A model generated the notes under the pieces. The model did no database searches and was not told where the DNA came from. It was given only the letters and a program-made list of their open reading frames with translations. A stretch of DNA of 64,000 nt from positions 111,172 to 175,171 of the forward strand of contig JAHLEH010000006.1 of NCBI GenBank assembly GCA_018883545.1, written 5' to 3'. Both the position numbers and the translations under genes were made by a program. Each line of letters begins with the position of its first letter. Positions within the stretch are counted from its first letter, which is position 1. Source of the stretch: Marixanthotalea marina. Its GTDB lineage: Bacteria; Bacteroidota; Bacteroidia; Flavobacteriales; Flavobacteriaceae. Below, piece after piece: positions 36,101 through 45,034 of the stretch.

Positions 36101-37000
36101 TTAGTTATTTAAGCAGAAATTTACCTGTGCTTTTAACTTCTCGTAAATGCTATTCTCTCTTTCAGAATCACTAAACGTTTTTAGAAGTTTTAAATAGGCT
36201 TGTCGTTCTTTTTTATGTGTGTGCTTATGGTACTTTTTTAAGCCATTTGCCCAAAATGAATTACCGTAAGTAGCCATTAATTTAATTTGCTCTGGCGTTA
36301 AGTTTTCAAAATCTATTTGTTTTCGCTTCTTGATGTTGGCATATACCGATAGTAGTTCTTCACTCAATTGCTGAAATTTTGACGCATCAACTAAATCTGA
36401 AAATTTATAAATTCCTATACTATCTTTCCTTTGGTTGTAATGCCTTGAATTGGCTTCTATTTCAAAACGAATAACATTGTTTTTGATGTCTATCCTTGTA
36501 TCTTGCTTGACTTGATAGGTTTTATCATAGCCTTTGATTTTGTAATTGGTTGCCTTAAAATGTACACCATAAACCTTAGCACCATTACACATAAATTGAG
36601 GTTGAACAGTTTTATATTCTTGCCACGTTTGAAAGGTGTTTTCTGGCACTTCGTAAATGACTAAACCTATTGCTAAACGTTTGACTTCTGCATCTAATAA
36701 AACATTCCCAAAAGAGGCATTTAAAGTATTTACAGCTTCAACCACTTGTGTATAGGTAAACGGTTGATAGTTGTTACCCATATAAAACTTTTGTAAGCTG
36801 TTGGTAATAGTTAACTCGTTTCCTCTTAACCTTAGTTTTAGATTTTTTAAGTCGGCAGCATAAGATACCACCTCGTTAAAATTATTAAAACGTGGTTTCC
36901 ATAGACAATTGTTCCAAATAAATGTATCTCGGACTCTGGCAACAGCTTCTTTTGGTATCTTGTCTAAATACTTTACTATTTTAATAGTATCGTACAACAA
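36101..37000 (-). CDS. Phage/plasmid-replication-like protein (hypothetical)
   Basis: This 299-residue protein begins MLYDTIKIVKYL and has the mixed beta/helical pattern of gene II/X-like replication initiators found in Bacteroidota mobile elements (for example VIRFEIEANSRHYNQ). A clear HUH or tyrosine catalytic motif was not identified. It starts directly after the stop of the excisionase-like HTH gene, so the two form an operon. In an integrative element such a protein could drive replication of the excised circle; that is inference from family likeness. Confidence 0.5.
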   Translation of the reverse strand: MLYDTIKIVKYLDKIPKEAVARVRDTFIWNNCLWKPRFNNFNEVVSYAADLKNLKLRLRGNELTITNSLQKFYMGNNYQPFTYTQVVEAVNTLNASFGNVLLDAEVKRLAIGLVIYEVPENTFQTWQEYKTVQPQFMCNGAKVYGVHFKATNYKIKGYDKTYQVKQDTRIDIKNNVIRFEIEANSRHYNQRKDSIGIYKFSDLVDASKFQQLSEELLSVYANIKKRKQIDFENLTPEQIKLMATYGNSFWANGLKKYHKHTHKKERQAYLKLLKTFSDSERENSIYEKLKAQVNFCLNN

Positions 37001-37288
37001 TTACCTTTTTACTTTTTTAAATGCTTTGTTGTAGTTTTTTTCGAGTAGTTTTTCTACATCGCTCATACGATAGTAGATTTTAGAGCCTATTTGCGAAAAT
37101 GATACGACACCTTCATCCCTCCAAGTTTGGGCGGTGCGTTTGCTAATATTCATTAGTTGTAAAAACTCTTGATTGTCGACAAAAACATCTTTAGGGTTTT
37201 TCTGTTTTTCGTCTAATGATGTTTTAACTTCATCAATTTTCTTTAGAAGTTCGTTGTACTGGTTTTTTGATAAAATAATTGCTTCCAT
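37001..37288 (-). CDS. Excisionase-family HTH protein
   Basis: This 95-residue protein has an N-terminal coiled region and a MerR-type excisionase HTH (DNQEFLQLMNISKRTAQTWRDEGVVSFSQIGSKIYYRMSDVEKLL). The usual Bacteroidota element layout of integrase, hypothetical, excisionase and replication protein is seen here in the same direction. It is immediately followed by the replication-like gene. It probably assists excision by the integrase at 38624. Confidence 0.8.
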   Translation of the reverse strand: MEAIILSKNQYNELLKKIDEVKTSLDEKQKNPKDVFVDNQEFLQLMNISKRTAQTWRDEGVVSFSQIGSKIYYRMSDVEKLLEKNYNKAFKKVKR

Positions 37289-37420
37289 TTGCTTTTGAAA
37301 ATTTTAATTCAACAATAAAATCAATGCAAATGTGTGTAATGAAGTATAGCAAAAACAGTTACATAGGGTTATATAACCCTTACTAAAACCCTTGTGTTTA
37401 TTGGGTCTATATGAAAAAAA

Positions 37421-38620
37421 TTATTTTAAATTTTTAATTTCTGCTTGTATTGTCCTGATATGTTTTTCCCAAAATTCAGCAGCTTTAGGATCAGGTGAAT
37501 TAAACAATATTCTTAGTTTATTCTCACTAATGCCTTTTTCAGGGTCAGAACTTTTTGTTTGAAAATTAGCTGAAATAAATCTGTGTAGTTCTGCTTCTGA
37601 TTTTAAATTAAAAATTGATGGTTTTAAATCATTTATCATCTTAAAAAGAAATGCCAGTTGAGGAACAGAAAGATTAACTTTCAGTTTGTCTAAATTCACT
37701 TTAGAAGTTGCATCACTATTGGTTGCTCCTTGATGTTTATCTAATTCTTTTTTAATTATTCTAAGCATATCATAAATAGAATAGAACTCGAAAGGAAAAA
37801 GCAACTTTTCATAATCAATAATATAAGTAGGTTGCTTCTGCTTATTCTTATCAATCAAAAGAGATTCTCTTAAATATCCTTCTTTAATTAAATCTTCAGT
37901 AGATTTCCCATTATCACGTAATTTCTTTAGTGCCGCATCTACTTCATCAGGAAGAAATGTAGCTTCGTGCATTTCTTTAGCCGAAAAAGCATAAATTTCA
38001 ATATCCTTGTACAAGTATTGAAGCGCAACAGGATCAAGCTCTGTTTCTTTTTTTATTATACTGTATAGCTCTAAATAAGAATGGTCTTTTCTACGCACAT
38101 CATCCAAAATATTATACAGCCTATTTGTATCATCTGGTTCTTCAATATCTTGTGAGGGTTCAATATCCGCAAAAACTTCATCAATTAGTTCTGACCTCAT
38201 TTGCAGATACATTTCTGCAATCTTATTTCGCTTTTCTTCAATAATGTTTTCAGTAGCCTTTAAAAACTCCTTACTTGATAAAAACTCCAATTCTTCTGGA
38301 ATCTTCATTGATTTAAAATTTTCTTTAAAAACACGAGTTGTAAGTGAATTAAAATCATACCATTTCCTATTCATAAAAACATCGAAACGTTTATCCAACA
38401 ATTCAAATAGAAAAGTTTTTTGAGGATGTGTAAAACTTTCAAAAACAATATCTAATCTTACATTTGGAAATACCTCATTTGGATTAGATAATTTAATCTC
38501 TTTTCCGTATTGATAATCATAAGGACTCTCTATAATCCATAAAATTGAAGGAAACAGCTTATTTGCGTAAGTTCTTGCTTTTTCCTTGATTTCCATTTTT
38601 TTACTTGGTTGTCCGTACAT
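37421..38620 (-). CDS. Hypothetical mobile-element protein
   Basis: This 399-residue cytoplasmic protein has no recognised catalytic motif. Its C-terminal stretch (SVPQLAFLFKMINDLKP and then ELHRFISANFQTKS with a final FWEKHIRTI) is a pattern shared with many hypothetical proteins of Bacteroidota conjugative and integrative elements. It follows the integrase by 3 bp and belongs to the same transcript. Length and composition look intact. A regulatory role in excision or transfer is possible. Confidence 0.6.
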   Translation of the reverse strand: MYGQPSKKMEIKEKARTYANKLFPSILWIIESPYDYQYGKEIKLSNPNEVFPNVRLDIVFESFTHPQKTFLFELLDKRFDVFMNRKWYDFNSLTTRVFKENFKSMKIPEELEFLSSKEFLKATENIIEEKRNKIAEMYLQMRSELIDEVFADIEPSQDIEEPDDTNRLYNILDDVRRKDHSYLELYSIIKKETELDPVALQYLYKDIEIYAFSAKEMHEATFLPDEVDAALKKLRDNGKSTEDLIKEGYLRESLLIDKNKQKQPTYIIDYEKLLFPFEFYSIYDMLRIIKKELDKHQGATNSDATSKVNLDKLKVNLSVPQLAFLFKMINDLKPSIFNLKSEAELHRFISANFQTKSSDPEKGISENKLRILFNSPDPKAAEFWEKHIRTIQAEIKNLK

Positions 38621-38623
38621 AGG

Positions 38624-39841
38624 CTAATTGATGTATTTATCGACTGCGTTATCTAACTCACTACTTATAATTTTTGCATACACTTGAGTTATACCAATAT
38701 CTGTATGGTCCATTAATTTTGATACGTGTTCTATTCGCATACCATTGTTTAAAGCTCTGGTAGCAAATGTATGTCGGCTAATATGAAATGATAGATTAAA
38801 AGGTAGTTCTAAATCTTCACCCATTCTACTTAGATACATATTGCTTAAAGAAATTGCCCTATTGGTTATTAAGCTTCTGTGTTCTCTATCTTTAAAATAT
38901 AGCTCATCGACTTTAGCAAAAGGAAAAATTATATCGTTTTGATTTTGATTTACGGTTGCATACTTCTCTAAAATATCAACCGCTTTTTGACCTATCCGAA
39001 TGCTATGCTGCCTTTTGGTTTTACGTATTGTTTTTGTGATACGGTGGTTTTTCTTATCGTAGTTTTTCCATTGTAACTCGATAACATCACCAAACCTTAA
39101 ACCACCAGAAAAAACAGAAAAGATAAACATATCTTTAATAACCTGTGCTTTATGTTCTTGTGGTACTTCTAAATTCATAAAAGCTTCAAACTGCTCTTCG
39201 TTTAAATAACGCTTTGTAGTCTTGTTTTTCTTTACTTTAAACTTTGTGAACGGTACAAGCTCATTGGATATTAAATCTTCTTTCTTTGCTTCTCTAAACA
39301 TTAAATTCAATATCCGGAAAGCGTAATTAATAGTAGTGTTGTTATTGCCTAACTTTGAACTGCAATGTGCTGCATAATCTTTTAAAATGGTAGCTGTTAT
39401 GTCATCAAACATTAATTCACGATGCCCTACAAACCTTTCAAACTTTTCTATGTTGTTTTTATAGCTTCTGTAAGTTGATAGTGTAACGGTGTCTTTAAGC
39501 TTCTCGCACCTATCATAGGCAAATTCAAAAAAGTTAATTAAAGGCTTGCCTTTTATTGCTTCCTTTATTCTTCTTGCTGAAGTAGATTGATTTCTTCTTT
39601 CTAAATCTGCTATTTCTCCCTCTGCATCTGCTACCTTTCGAGAAATGTAAGCATTTAACCTGGTAGAGCTTTTGTGATTTTTCTTCACTTTTTGTTTATC
39701 TTCATCCCATTCATTAGGGTTTAGTTTTAAACTCAATGAAATAAATTTAGTTTTACGGTCTTTTATTACACGTAAATAAAGAGGTGCTTCACCTGCTTTA
39801 TCAATTTTATTTTTCCTTAAAATTAATTTTATTGAGGACAT
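38624..39841 (-). CDS. Tyrosine integrase of the integrative element
   Basis: Starting at the Met of MSSIKLILRKNK gives about 405 residues; a longer frame to 39910 would run into the terminal repeats. The protein has an N-terminal arm-binding domain (APLYLRVIKDRKTKFISLSL), a SAM-like domain (about 110-200) and a catalytic domain. The catalytic domain has the Arg box (FSGGLRFGDVIEL), a HxxR box (FHISRHTFATRAL), the second His (LMDHTDIGITQVYAK) and the nucleophile Tyr in that last motif. It belongs to the Bacteroidota integrative-element family, unlike the cassette recombinase. It faces inward from the right end. Confidence 0.93.
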   Translation of the reverse strand: MSSIKLILRKNKIDKAGEAPLYLRVIKDRKTKFISLSLKLNPNEWDEDKQKVKKNHKSSTRLNAYISRKVADAEGEIADLERRNQSTSARRIKEAIKGKPLINFFEFAYDRCEKLKDTVTLSTYRSYKNNIEKFERFVGHRELMFDDITATILKDYAAHCSSKLGNNNTTINYAFRILNLMFREAKKEDLISNELVPFTKFKVKKNKTTKRYLNEEQFEAFMNLEVPQEHKAQVIKDMFIFSVFSGGLRFGDVIELQWKNYDKKNHRITKTIRKTKRQHSIRIGQKAVDILEKYATVNQNQNDIIFPFAKVDELYFKDREHRSLITNRAISLSNMYLSRMGEDLELPFNLSFHISRHTFATRALNNGMRIEHVSKLMDHTDIGITQVYAKIISSELDNAVDKYIN

Positions 39842-39888
39842 AAGACTCTGGTTTTTAGCCTGTGCAAACGGGTGCAACTGAATACTAA

Positions 39889-39909
39889 GGTACAACAATA
39901 GGTACAACA
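39889..39909 (+). repeat. Inner direct repeat near attR
   Basis: Two GGTACAACA copies match those at 23254-23273. They lie in the promoter region of the integrase gene, so binding could both order recombination and control expression. Confidence 0.55.
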
Positions 39910-39967
39910 AACCTAACTTTTAGTAGCATTTTATTGCATTAATTTGCATTGCAAAAAAACACAAAAC

Positions 39968-39991
39968 CCTTATAAACAAAGGGTTTAAAAG
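39968..39991 (+). repeat. attR of the integrative element
   Basis: CCTTATAAACAAAGGGTTTA plus AAAG is the counterpart of the left-end repeat and lies 26 bp before the next attC-like site of the array. Confidence 0.7.
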
Positions 39992-40017
39992 TAATTTGAT
40001 AAAAATGAATATTAATA

Positions 40018-40151
40018 CTATATAACAATGTATAACCGCAATTACGGCGGATTCGACTGCGTCCGAATCCACTCGGAATTGCTAACGTCAGTGCTAAACC
40101 GAAAATTTTCGCTAACTTGCCCGTAACTGCGGTTATACGAGACCGTTATAG
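40018..40151 (+). repeat. attC-like site 4 (first after the integrative element)
   Basis: The left box is CTATATAAC and the arm GTATAACCGCAATTACGG pairs with CCGTAACTGCGGTTATAC. The apical arm is GGATTCG / CGAATCC. The junction is at 40145/40146. The cassette start that should match the left box is not found, so that cassette was probably lost or split by the insertion. Confidence 0.82.
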
Positions 40152-40173
40152 CCAATTAAAAAAAAAATCGACA

Positions 40174-40770
40174 ATGAGAGTTTCAATATTTATATTTCTG
40201 ACTTTGCTTCTATTTAGTTGTACCGACAATCGATACAATAAATTAGAATTTAAGGCAATTCAAGATATCTCCAATGACTATTTAAGAATAAAAGATTTAA
40301 ATCAAAGTCTAATTAAACCAGGATCTCAAATTGCCCCCGACACTATCAAAAAGCAAAATAATTATAAGGTTTTCATATCTGACGCTTTGTTACCAATTTC
40401 ACAAGCCAAAGAAAATAATCGATTGATGTTTGACATAATTTTTAAAAATGAGAACCCTCATCTTGACAGTATTGCGAATTCAATAGTCGATTCAAAGAAT
40501 TTTAAGAGACTAAAATATCGGAAGTTTAATAAAAGTAGATTGGAATTTGCGAACCCATATCGGCAATTTGTTGAACATAAAAGTGAAATTGGAAAAGACG
40601 AAGAGTATGTAATTATAAGTTTTTCAAGAATCTGTTTCAGTGCTGACGACAAATACGGTCTAGTGGTGATTGACTATGAACACGTATGGCCCAATGGGAC
40701 TGGTGTTGGTTTTAATCGTCCATACCTAATTGAAAAAAAGAATAACGAATGGAAAGTAATAAACGAATAA
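40174..40770 (+). CDS. Hypothetical lipoprotein (cassette gene)
   Basis: From the ATG at 40174 the gene gives 198 residues with a lipoprotein signal (lipobox LLFSC near residue 15). No known domain is recognised in the mature part; it is mixed alpha/beta and ends DYEHVWPNGTGVGF...KNNEWKVINE. The cassette 40146-40904 starts GTTATAGCCA and ends with the exact complement TGGCTATAAC. Codon use and AT content resemble the other cassette genes. Confidence 0.6.
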   Translation: MRVSIFIFLTLLLFSCTDNRYNKLEFKAIQDISNDYLRIKDLNQSLIKPGSQIAPDTIKKQNNYKVFISDALLPISQAKENNRLMFDIIFKNENPHLDSIANSIVDSKNFKRLKYRKFNKSRLEFANPYRQFVEHKSEIGKDEEYVIISFSRICFSADDKYGLVVIDYEHVWPNGTGVGFNRPYLIEKKNNEWKVINE

Positions 40771-40774
40771 TAAC

Positions 40775-40910
40775 TGGCTATAACAATGTATAACCGCAAT
40801 TACGGCGGATTCGACTACGTCCGAATCCACTCGGAATTGCTAACGTCTGTGCTAAACCGAAAATCATTAACTTTAATCCCGTAACTGACGGTTATACGAG
40901 ACCGTTAGGC
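40775..40910 (+). repeat. attC-like site 5
   Basis: The left box TGGCTATAAC is the exact complement of the cassette start at 40145. The arms GTATAACCGCAATTACGG and GTAACTGACGGTTATAC pair. The junction is at 40904/40905. Confidence 0.88.
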
Positions 40911-40916
40911 TTCATT

Positions 40917-41807
40917 ATGACTGACACCAACCAAATGATAGAAACCATAAAAAATATTGACTTTTCAACTTATTTAATTCCTGTTCTGACTTTTATTTTT
41001 GGATGGATAACTAAAATCGTATATGAAAGATACACTCTGAATTTTAGGTTAAAAAAGGAATTTGAGTTTGAGCAAAAAAAGAAACTAAAAGAAGAAATTG
41101 CTCAAAACAAAATGAGATTATTAAATTCTGCTGAAGAACTAAATCACAGACTTTGGAATTTTAGCCAACACGTGGGAGAAAATTGGCATAGAGTTCCCGC
41201 AAATGATTGGAATACAACTGAACAATACTATCTGAAAAGCTTTGTTTACCGTTTTTTAAAATTTCTCTACTGTAACATTCAAACCGAAAAAGACACAATT
41301 TCAATTGACACCACGATTGCCGAAAAAGATGATATTTTATTCTTAAAATACATTAAGACTTTTAAAGACATATTTACAGATGTCGATTTGCTAGCTGAAC
41401 TAAACTATGACAAAGCCCACAATACAAATCATTTCTTTAAAAACAATCTAGCTGACTATTGCATTCTTGTAACTCAAGGTGGAGAAATATTAAGCTTTGA
41501 GAACTTCAAAGAAATTATGGATAGAGAATATCAAAGTTTAGAAAAAGTAATTAACTATTTTTCCACCATTGAAGACTCTGATGACGATAAAAATCTAAAC
41601 GTATTAAGAGTTTGCCATTTATTAATAATTCAGTTCTTAAATACTTTTGGACACGATTATCAAAAAACTGACGATGAAAAAATCAAAAGAATTACGGAAT
41701 TATATAAACCGAAGTTGAAAATTAAGAATGGAATGGTTGAGTTTATAAAGAAAAGTAAATTAGAAAAAGAAATGAAACCTATAACTGAAAAAATAACGAA
41801 AGCCTAA
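40917..41807 (+). CDS. Hypothetical N-anchored membrane protein (cassette gene)
   Basis: This 296-residue protein has one N-terminal membrane segment (YLIPVLTFIFGWITKIVY) and a helical cytoplasmic domain. There is no recognised domain, but the shape resembles the N-anchored hypothetical protein at 16084. Its start codon is 12 bases into the cassette and its stop codon TAA lies inside the left box of its attC-like site (AAGCCTAAC), so the gene fills the cassette from end to end. Expression probably depends on a promoter outside the cassette or within the preceding attC-like site. Confidence 0.6.
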   Translation: MTDTNQMIETIKNIDFSTYLIPVLTFIFGWITKIVYERYTLNFRLKKEFEFEQKKKLKEEIAQNKMRLLNSAEELNHRLWNFSQHVGENWHRVPANDWNTTEQYYLKSFVYRFLKFLYCNIQTEKDTISIDTTIAEKDDILFLKYIKTFKDIFTDVDLLAELNYDKAHNTNHFFKNNLADYCILVTQGGEILSFENFKEIMDREYQSLEKVINYFSTIEDSDDDKNLNVLRVCHLLIIQFLNTFGHDYQKTDDEKIKRITELYKPKLKIKNGMVEFIKKSKLEKEMKPITEKITKA

Positions 41808-41934
41808 CAATGGCTATAAATAATTGCTTGGTCTGTACTTACTCGGAAAATCCTACGGATTTTCCTCTGGCTCAAGAACTTTTGCTAAATTAGTAACCAA
41901 ACCACGCAACTATCCATAGCCGAAACCGTTACCA
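41800..41934 (+). repeat. attC-like site 6
   Basis: The left box AAGCCTAAC matches the cassette start GTTAGGCTT. The arm GGCTATAAATAATTGC pairs with GCAACTATCCATAGCC. The apex is GAAAATCC / GGATTTTC. The junction is at 41928/41929. Confidence 0.87.
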
Positions 41935-41939
41935 CACAT

Positions 41940-42587
41940 TTGAGAGCAACTTTGAGAAATTGGAACAACATAGAATGGATTTTTGAAAAGGATGGAGCCT
42001 TAAGAGATATTTATGTCCAAAACGCAACGATTTCGGATTGGGAAAAAATAATTGATTTATTAAACTCGGAATACAAAATTTCATATGGAAATAGCGAAGA
42101 AAATTTCACAAACCAAATTGATTTAGATTATGTAAAAAAAATGTTTGCAGACGAGACTGGAGAATTAGAAATCAAATTTGTGAGAATTGACCTAAATGGA
42201 ATTTTAATACTTTGTCACTTCTTTCTCGAAGAACAAATTGAATTTGACATAAATCCAACCGAAATTAAAACTGAATTGGAATTTAATAAGATTATGGATT
42301 TTATGAAATCCATCAGTTCGAAATTGGATAAACAAATAACACTTTGTGGAGAAAACCAACCTGAATTTCCACTAATAAAAATTGACACTAAAAACGGAAT
42401 TGAAAAAATACTGGCTGAAAAAGAAGCTGAAAATTTGTGGAAAAAGTCTGACCAGAATTTTAGCGGATTTACAAAGTTAAAATCAAAAATAATAATGAAA
42501 TACTTTCCGAAAGTATTTGAAAAGAAAATTATAGAAAGTGCAAATAGTGAATATAAATCAACACCGAAAGAAAAAAACGTGTGGTAA
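41940..42587 (+). CDS. Hypothetical cytoplasmic protein (cassette gene, possible TTG start)
   Basis: The frame opens with TTG only 11 bases after the cassette boundary and codes 215 residues beginning RATLRNWNNIEWIFEKDGALRDIYVQ. No ATG precedes the conserved-looking N-terminal stretch, so the gene either uses TTG or lost its start when the cassette formed. The stop codon TAA lies in the left box GTGTGGTAAC of the attC-like site. No domain was recognised; the protein is rich in acidic residues at first and basic ones at the end. Confidence 0.55.
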   Translation: MRATLRNWNNIEWIFEKDGALRDIYVQNATISDWEKIIDLLNSEYKISYGNSEENFTNQIDLDYVKKMFADETGELEIKFVRIDLNGILILCHFFLEEQIEFDINPTEIKTELEFNKIMDFMKSISSKLDKQITLCGENQPEFPLIKIDTKNGIEKILAEKEAENLWKKSDQNFSGFTKLKSKIIMKYFPKVFEKKIIESANSEYKSTPKEKNVW

Positions 42588-42714
42588 CAATGTATAACCG
42601 CAATTACGGCGGATTCGACTACGTCCGAATCCACTCGGAATTGCTAACGTCTTTGCCAAACCGAAAATTAACGCATATTAACCCGTAACTGACGGTTATA
42701 CGAGACCGTTATAC
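42579..42714 (+). repeat. attC-like site 7
   Basis: The left box GTGTGGTAAC is the exact complement of the cassette start GTTACCACAC. The body is almost identical to sites at 40018 and 40775. The junction is at 42708/42709. Confidence 0.88.
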
Positions 42715-42760
42715 AGCATTAGAAAAACAACCCCCAAATTAAAGGGTTTAACCAAAAAAT

Positions 42761-43645
42761 ATGAGAAAAATATATTTAATTCTAGTTGTTATCAGTTTTT
42801 ATGCTTGCAACAAAAACAATATGTATTTAACAAGTGAATTAACTTCTAATTGCCCAAAAGAATTAGAGAGTTTTAAAAAAGAGAATATAGATTCTGACAT
42901 AAAATTTGCCAAATTAGAGACTGGCTTAGATTCTCTCAAAATCTTTTTGGGTTTAATGACCAAAAATAATAAAACCGACTATTGGATATCCTCAAACTTT
43001 AAAGGAAGTAATTTTCTCAAAGGTATTTCATTAAAAGACTCATTAGAATTTTTGACAGGAGATTTGACGATTGAAATTAATCCTTTTGACCAAATTTCAC
43101 CTTATAAGGTTTCTCTTAAAGTTTTACATAACCCCATGACCAATAAAGTTGAATATTTATGGCTCAATAATGGATTAACAAATAATACAGCATCACTTAT
43201 AAAAGTAGAAAAACCTATACAGCAAGAAAAAAAGTTTCCTGAAATAAATATTAATTCTATTTCTGGAGAACCTATTTCAACAAAAGACTTTAAGGACAAA
43301 ATTGTAGTTATAAATTGGTGGTCAACTGGATGTGCTCCTTGCAGAAAAGAAATACCAGAGTTAAACGAAATTTATGAAAAATATAAATCCAATAAAGAAA
43401 TTCTTTTTTTGGCAATTACAAGTGACAAAAAAGAGAGCGTTTCAAAATTTTTAGAAAAACACGAATTTAAATACGTTCAAGGATTTGGAGACAAAGACAT
43501 CAATAAAATATTTGAAGATTTTCAACCTCAAAATATTATCATTGACAAAAAAGGAATTACAAAATTCTTTCTTGCGGGATATTTAGACCAAACTCCTTTG
43601 TTTATTGAAAAAACCATAGAACAATTATTAACAGAAAAACAATAA
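42761..43645 (+). CDS. TlpA-like thioredoxin-domain lipoprotein (cassette gene)
   Basis: This 294-residue lipoprotein (lipobox SFYAC, Cys16) has an N-terminal beta-rich region of about 150 residues and a C-terminal TlpA/ResA-type thioredoxin domain. The redox pair is Cys191/Cys194 (WWSTGCAPC). A cis-proline is not obvious at the usual place (FQPQNIIID). The cassette 42709-43776 starts GTTATACAGC and carries the exact complement GCTGTATAAC after the gene. It is a distant relative of the cassette gene at 21209 and shares its domain order, so this protein type entered the array more than once. Confidence 0.8.
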   Translation: MRKIYLILVVISFYACNKNNMYLTSELTSNCPKELESFKKENIDSDIKFAKLETGLDSLKIFLGLMTKNNKTDYWISSNFKGSNFLKGISLKDSLEFLTGDLTIEINPFDQISPYKVSLKVLHNPMTNKVEYLWLNNGLTNNTASLIKVEKPIQQEKKFPEININSISGEPISTKDFKDKIVVINWWSTGCAPCRKEIPELNEIYEKYKSNKEILFLAITSDKKESVSKFLEKHEFKYVQGFGDKDINKIFEDFQPQNIIIDKKGITKFFLAGYLDQTPLFIEKTIEQLLTEKQ

Positions 43646-43646
43646 C

Positions 43647-43782
43647 GCTGTATAACACCGGCTATAATCCATTGCTTGTTTGTAGGTAAAATAATAATTC
43701 TTACATTTAACAACCTATGATTCCTGCTTCGGAAAATCCTGCGGATTTTACTCGCAACGGAATCATAGCCAAACCGTTGGCA
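43647..43782 (+). repeat. attC-like site 8
   Basis: The left box is GCTGTATAAC and the arm GGCTATAATCCATTGC pairs with GCAACGGAATCATAGCC. The apex is GAAAATCC / GGATTTTA. The junction is at 43776/43777. Confidence 0.87.
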
Positions 43783-43797
43783 ATAATATAAACCGAA

Positions 43798-44880
43798 ATG
43801 AAATTTGACTTCATAACAGACGAAAAATTCAGGAGCCTTTTAGAACGAGACTTTGAGGAAATGACAAAATGTTTAGAAACCAAATCTTCAAAGTCAGTAT
43901 TAATCTTGACAGGCAGTATTATTGAGGCTGTACTAACTGATTATTTTCTAAATTTTCCACCAGAAAAGCATACTGAAAAGAAAATTTTGGGTTTAGACCT
44001 TTATAAACTTATTGAGCTTGCAAAAGAAAATGAGCTGATAAGTCAATCTACTAAAGAGTTATCCACGGTTTTAAAAAATTATCGGAATTTAATTCATCCA
44101 GGAAGAGAAATCAGAAAGAATGAAACATTTGATTTTGATACAGCAGTAGTAGCAAAAAGTTTATTAAATATTATTATCAAAGAAATAAAAGAAAATTACT
44201 TAAACAATATAGGCTATTCTGCAACTGACCTAATTTCTAAATTACAAAACGATGCAATTTCTCAAACAATATTTGAAAAGTTGTTATTAAAGGTTCATAA
44301 ATCAGAAAAAAGTAAATTATTCAGCATTTTAATTGACAACGAACTTGATAGTTCACCATTTTCAAATGAGATACAAAACCCTAAAAAATATATAAACATT
44401 TTAAAGTCACAAATTGATAGAGAAGTTGTAGAAGTTCAGCTAAAAAAATTAATCAATAAAATTGAAACTGGCGAACAATGGGAAGTAATAGCATATTACG
44501 ATTTACTGCATCCTGAAATCAATTATTTATCAGAAGATGAGATTGAACTTGTATTGCTGTATATACTTAATGCTTTTACAGTTTCAGCAAATGACAATGA
44601 CCAAATCACAAGATTTAATAGACTTAATTTGTTCTCTTCATTTGGCACACATTTAACAACAGAATCTATTAAAATGGAATTTCTGAAGTTAATTTGCCAG
44701 TTAGTAAAAAATTACGAGTTAGACACTTACGAATATTTTACAGCATATGACCAATTAATTAATTCCGTTTCAACAGACAAAAAAGAAAAAATAAAGGAAT
44801 ATGTATTGAATAATGTTAATTCATATTTCCACAAACCATTTTATGAAAAATATGACGATGGAGATTTTCTTCCATTCTAA
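43798..44880 (+). CDS. Hypothetical protein with HEPN-like N-terminal region (cassette gene)
   Basis: The first 130 residues of this 360-residue protein (LTGSIIEAVLTDYFLN, then ELSTVLKNYRNLIHPGREI) resemble HEPN/DUF4145-type helical domains. The RNLIHPG segment could supply the Arg and His of such folds. The C-terminal 230 residues are helical without a known motif. HEPN-like proteins are common RNase effectors in defence, so an immune role is possible but unproven. The cassette 43777-45016 is bounded by near-perfect complementary ends (11 of 12). Confidence 0.6.
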   Translation: MKFDFITDEKFRSLLERDFEEMTKCLETKSSKSVLILTGSIIEAVLTDYFLNFPPEKHTEKKILGLDLYKLIELAKENELISQSTKELSTVLKNYRNLIHPGREIRKNETFDFDTAVVAKSLLNIIIKEIKENYLNNIGYSATDLISKLQNDAISQTIFEKLLLKVHKSEKSKLFSILIDNELDSSPFSNEIQNPKKYINILKSQIDREVVEVQLKKLINKIETGEQWEVIAYYDLLHPEINYLSEDEIELVLLYILNAFTVSANDNDQITRFNRLNLFSSFGTHLTTESIKMEFLKLICQLVKNYELDTYEYFTAYDQLINSVSTDKKEKIKEYVLNNVNSYFHKPFYEKYDDGDFLPF

Positions 44881-44888
44881 AAAAATAC

Positions 44889-45022
44889 TATTGCCAACAA
44901 TGGCTATAAGTAATTGCTTGTTCTCGCCTACTTCTGAAAATCCTCGCGGATTTTCAGTTTGGTGTGTACTTGCAAAGTTAATCGCTAAACCACGCAACTA
45001 CTCATAGCCGAGACCGTTGCCA
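44889..45022 (+). repeat. attC-like site 9
   Basis: The left box is TATTGCCAAC and the arm GGCTATAAGTAATTGC pairs with GCAACTACTCATAGCC. The apex is GAAAATCC / GGATTTTC. The junction is at 45016/45017. It is nearly identical to sites at 22531 and 46788. Confidence 0.88.
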
Positions 45023-45034
45023 ATAATACCGAAA

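Larger units (their letters stand above)
23215..39991. mobile_element. Integrative element with a type I restriction operon, inserted in the cassette array
   Basis: The element is bounded by direct repeats (CCTTATAAATAAAGGG... at 23215-23239 and CCTTATAAACAAAGGG... at 39968-39991) with GGTACAACA repeats just inside both ends. A tyrosine integrase gene lies at the right end facing inward, followed by a hypothetical gene, an excisionase-like HTH and a replication-like protein. The cargo is an eight-gene restriction and toxin operon. At the left end are DUF6266, a hypothetical protein and another HTH gene. No conjugation or relaxase genes were recognised, so it may be mobilised by a helper. Confidence 0.75.
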
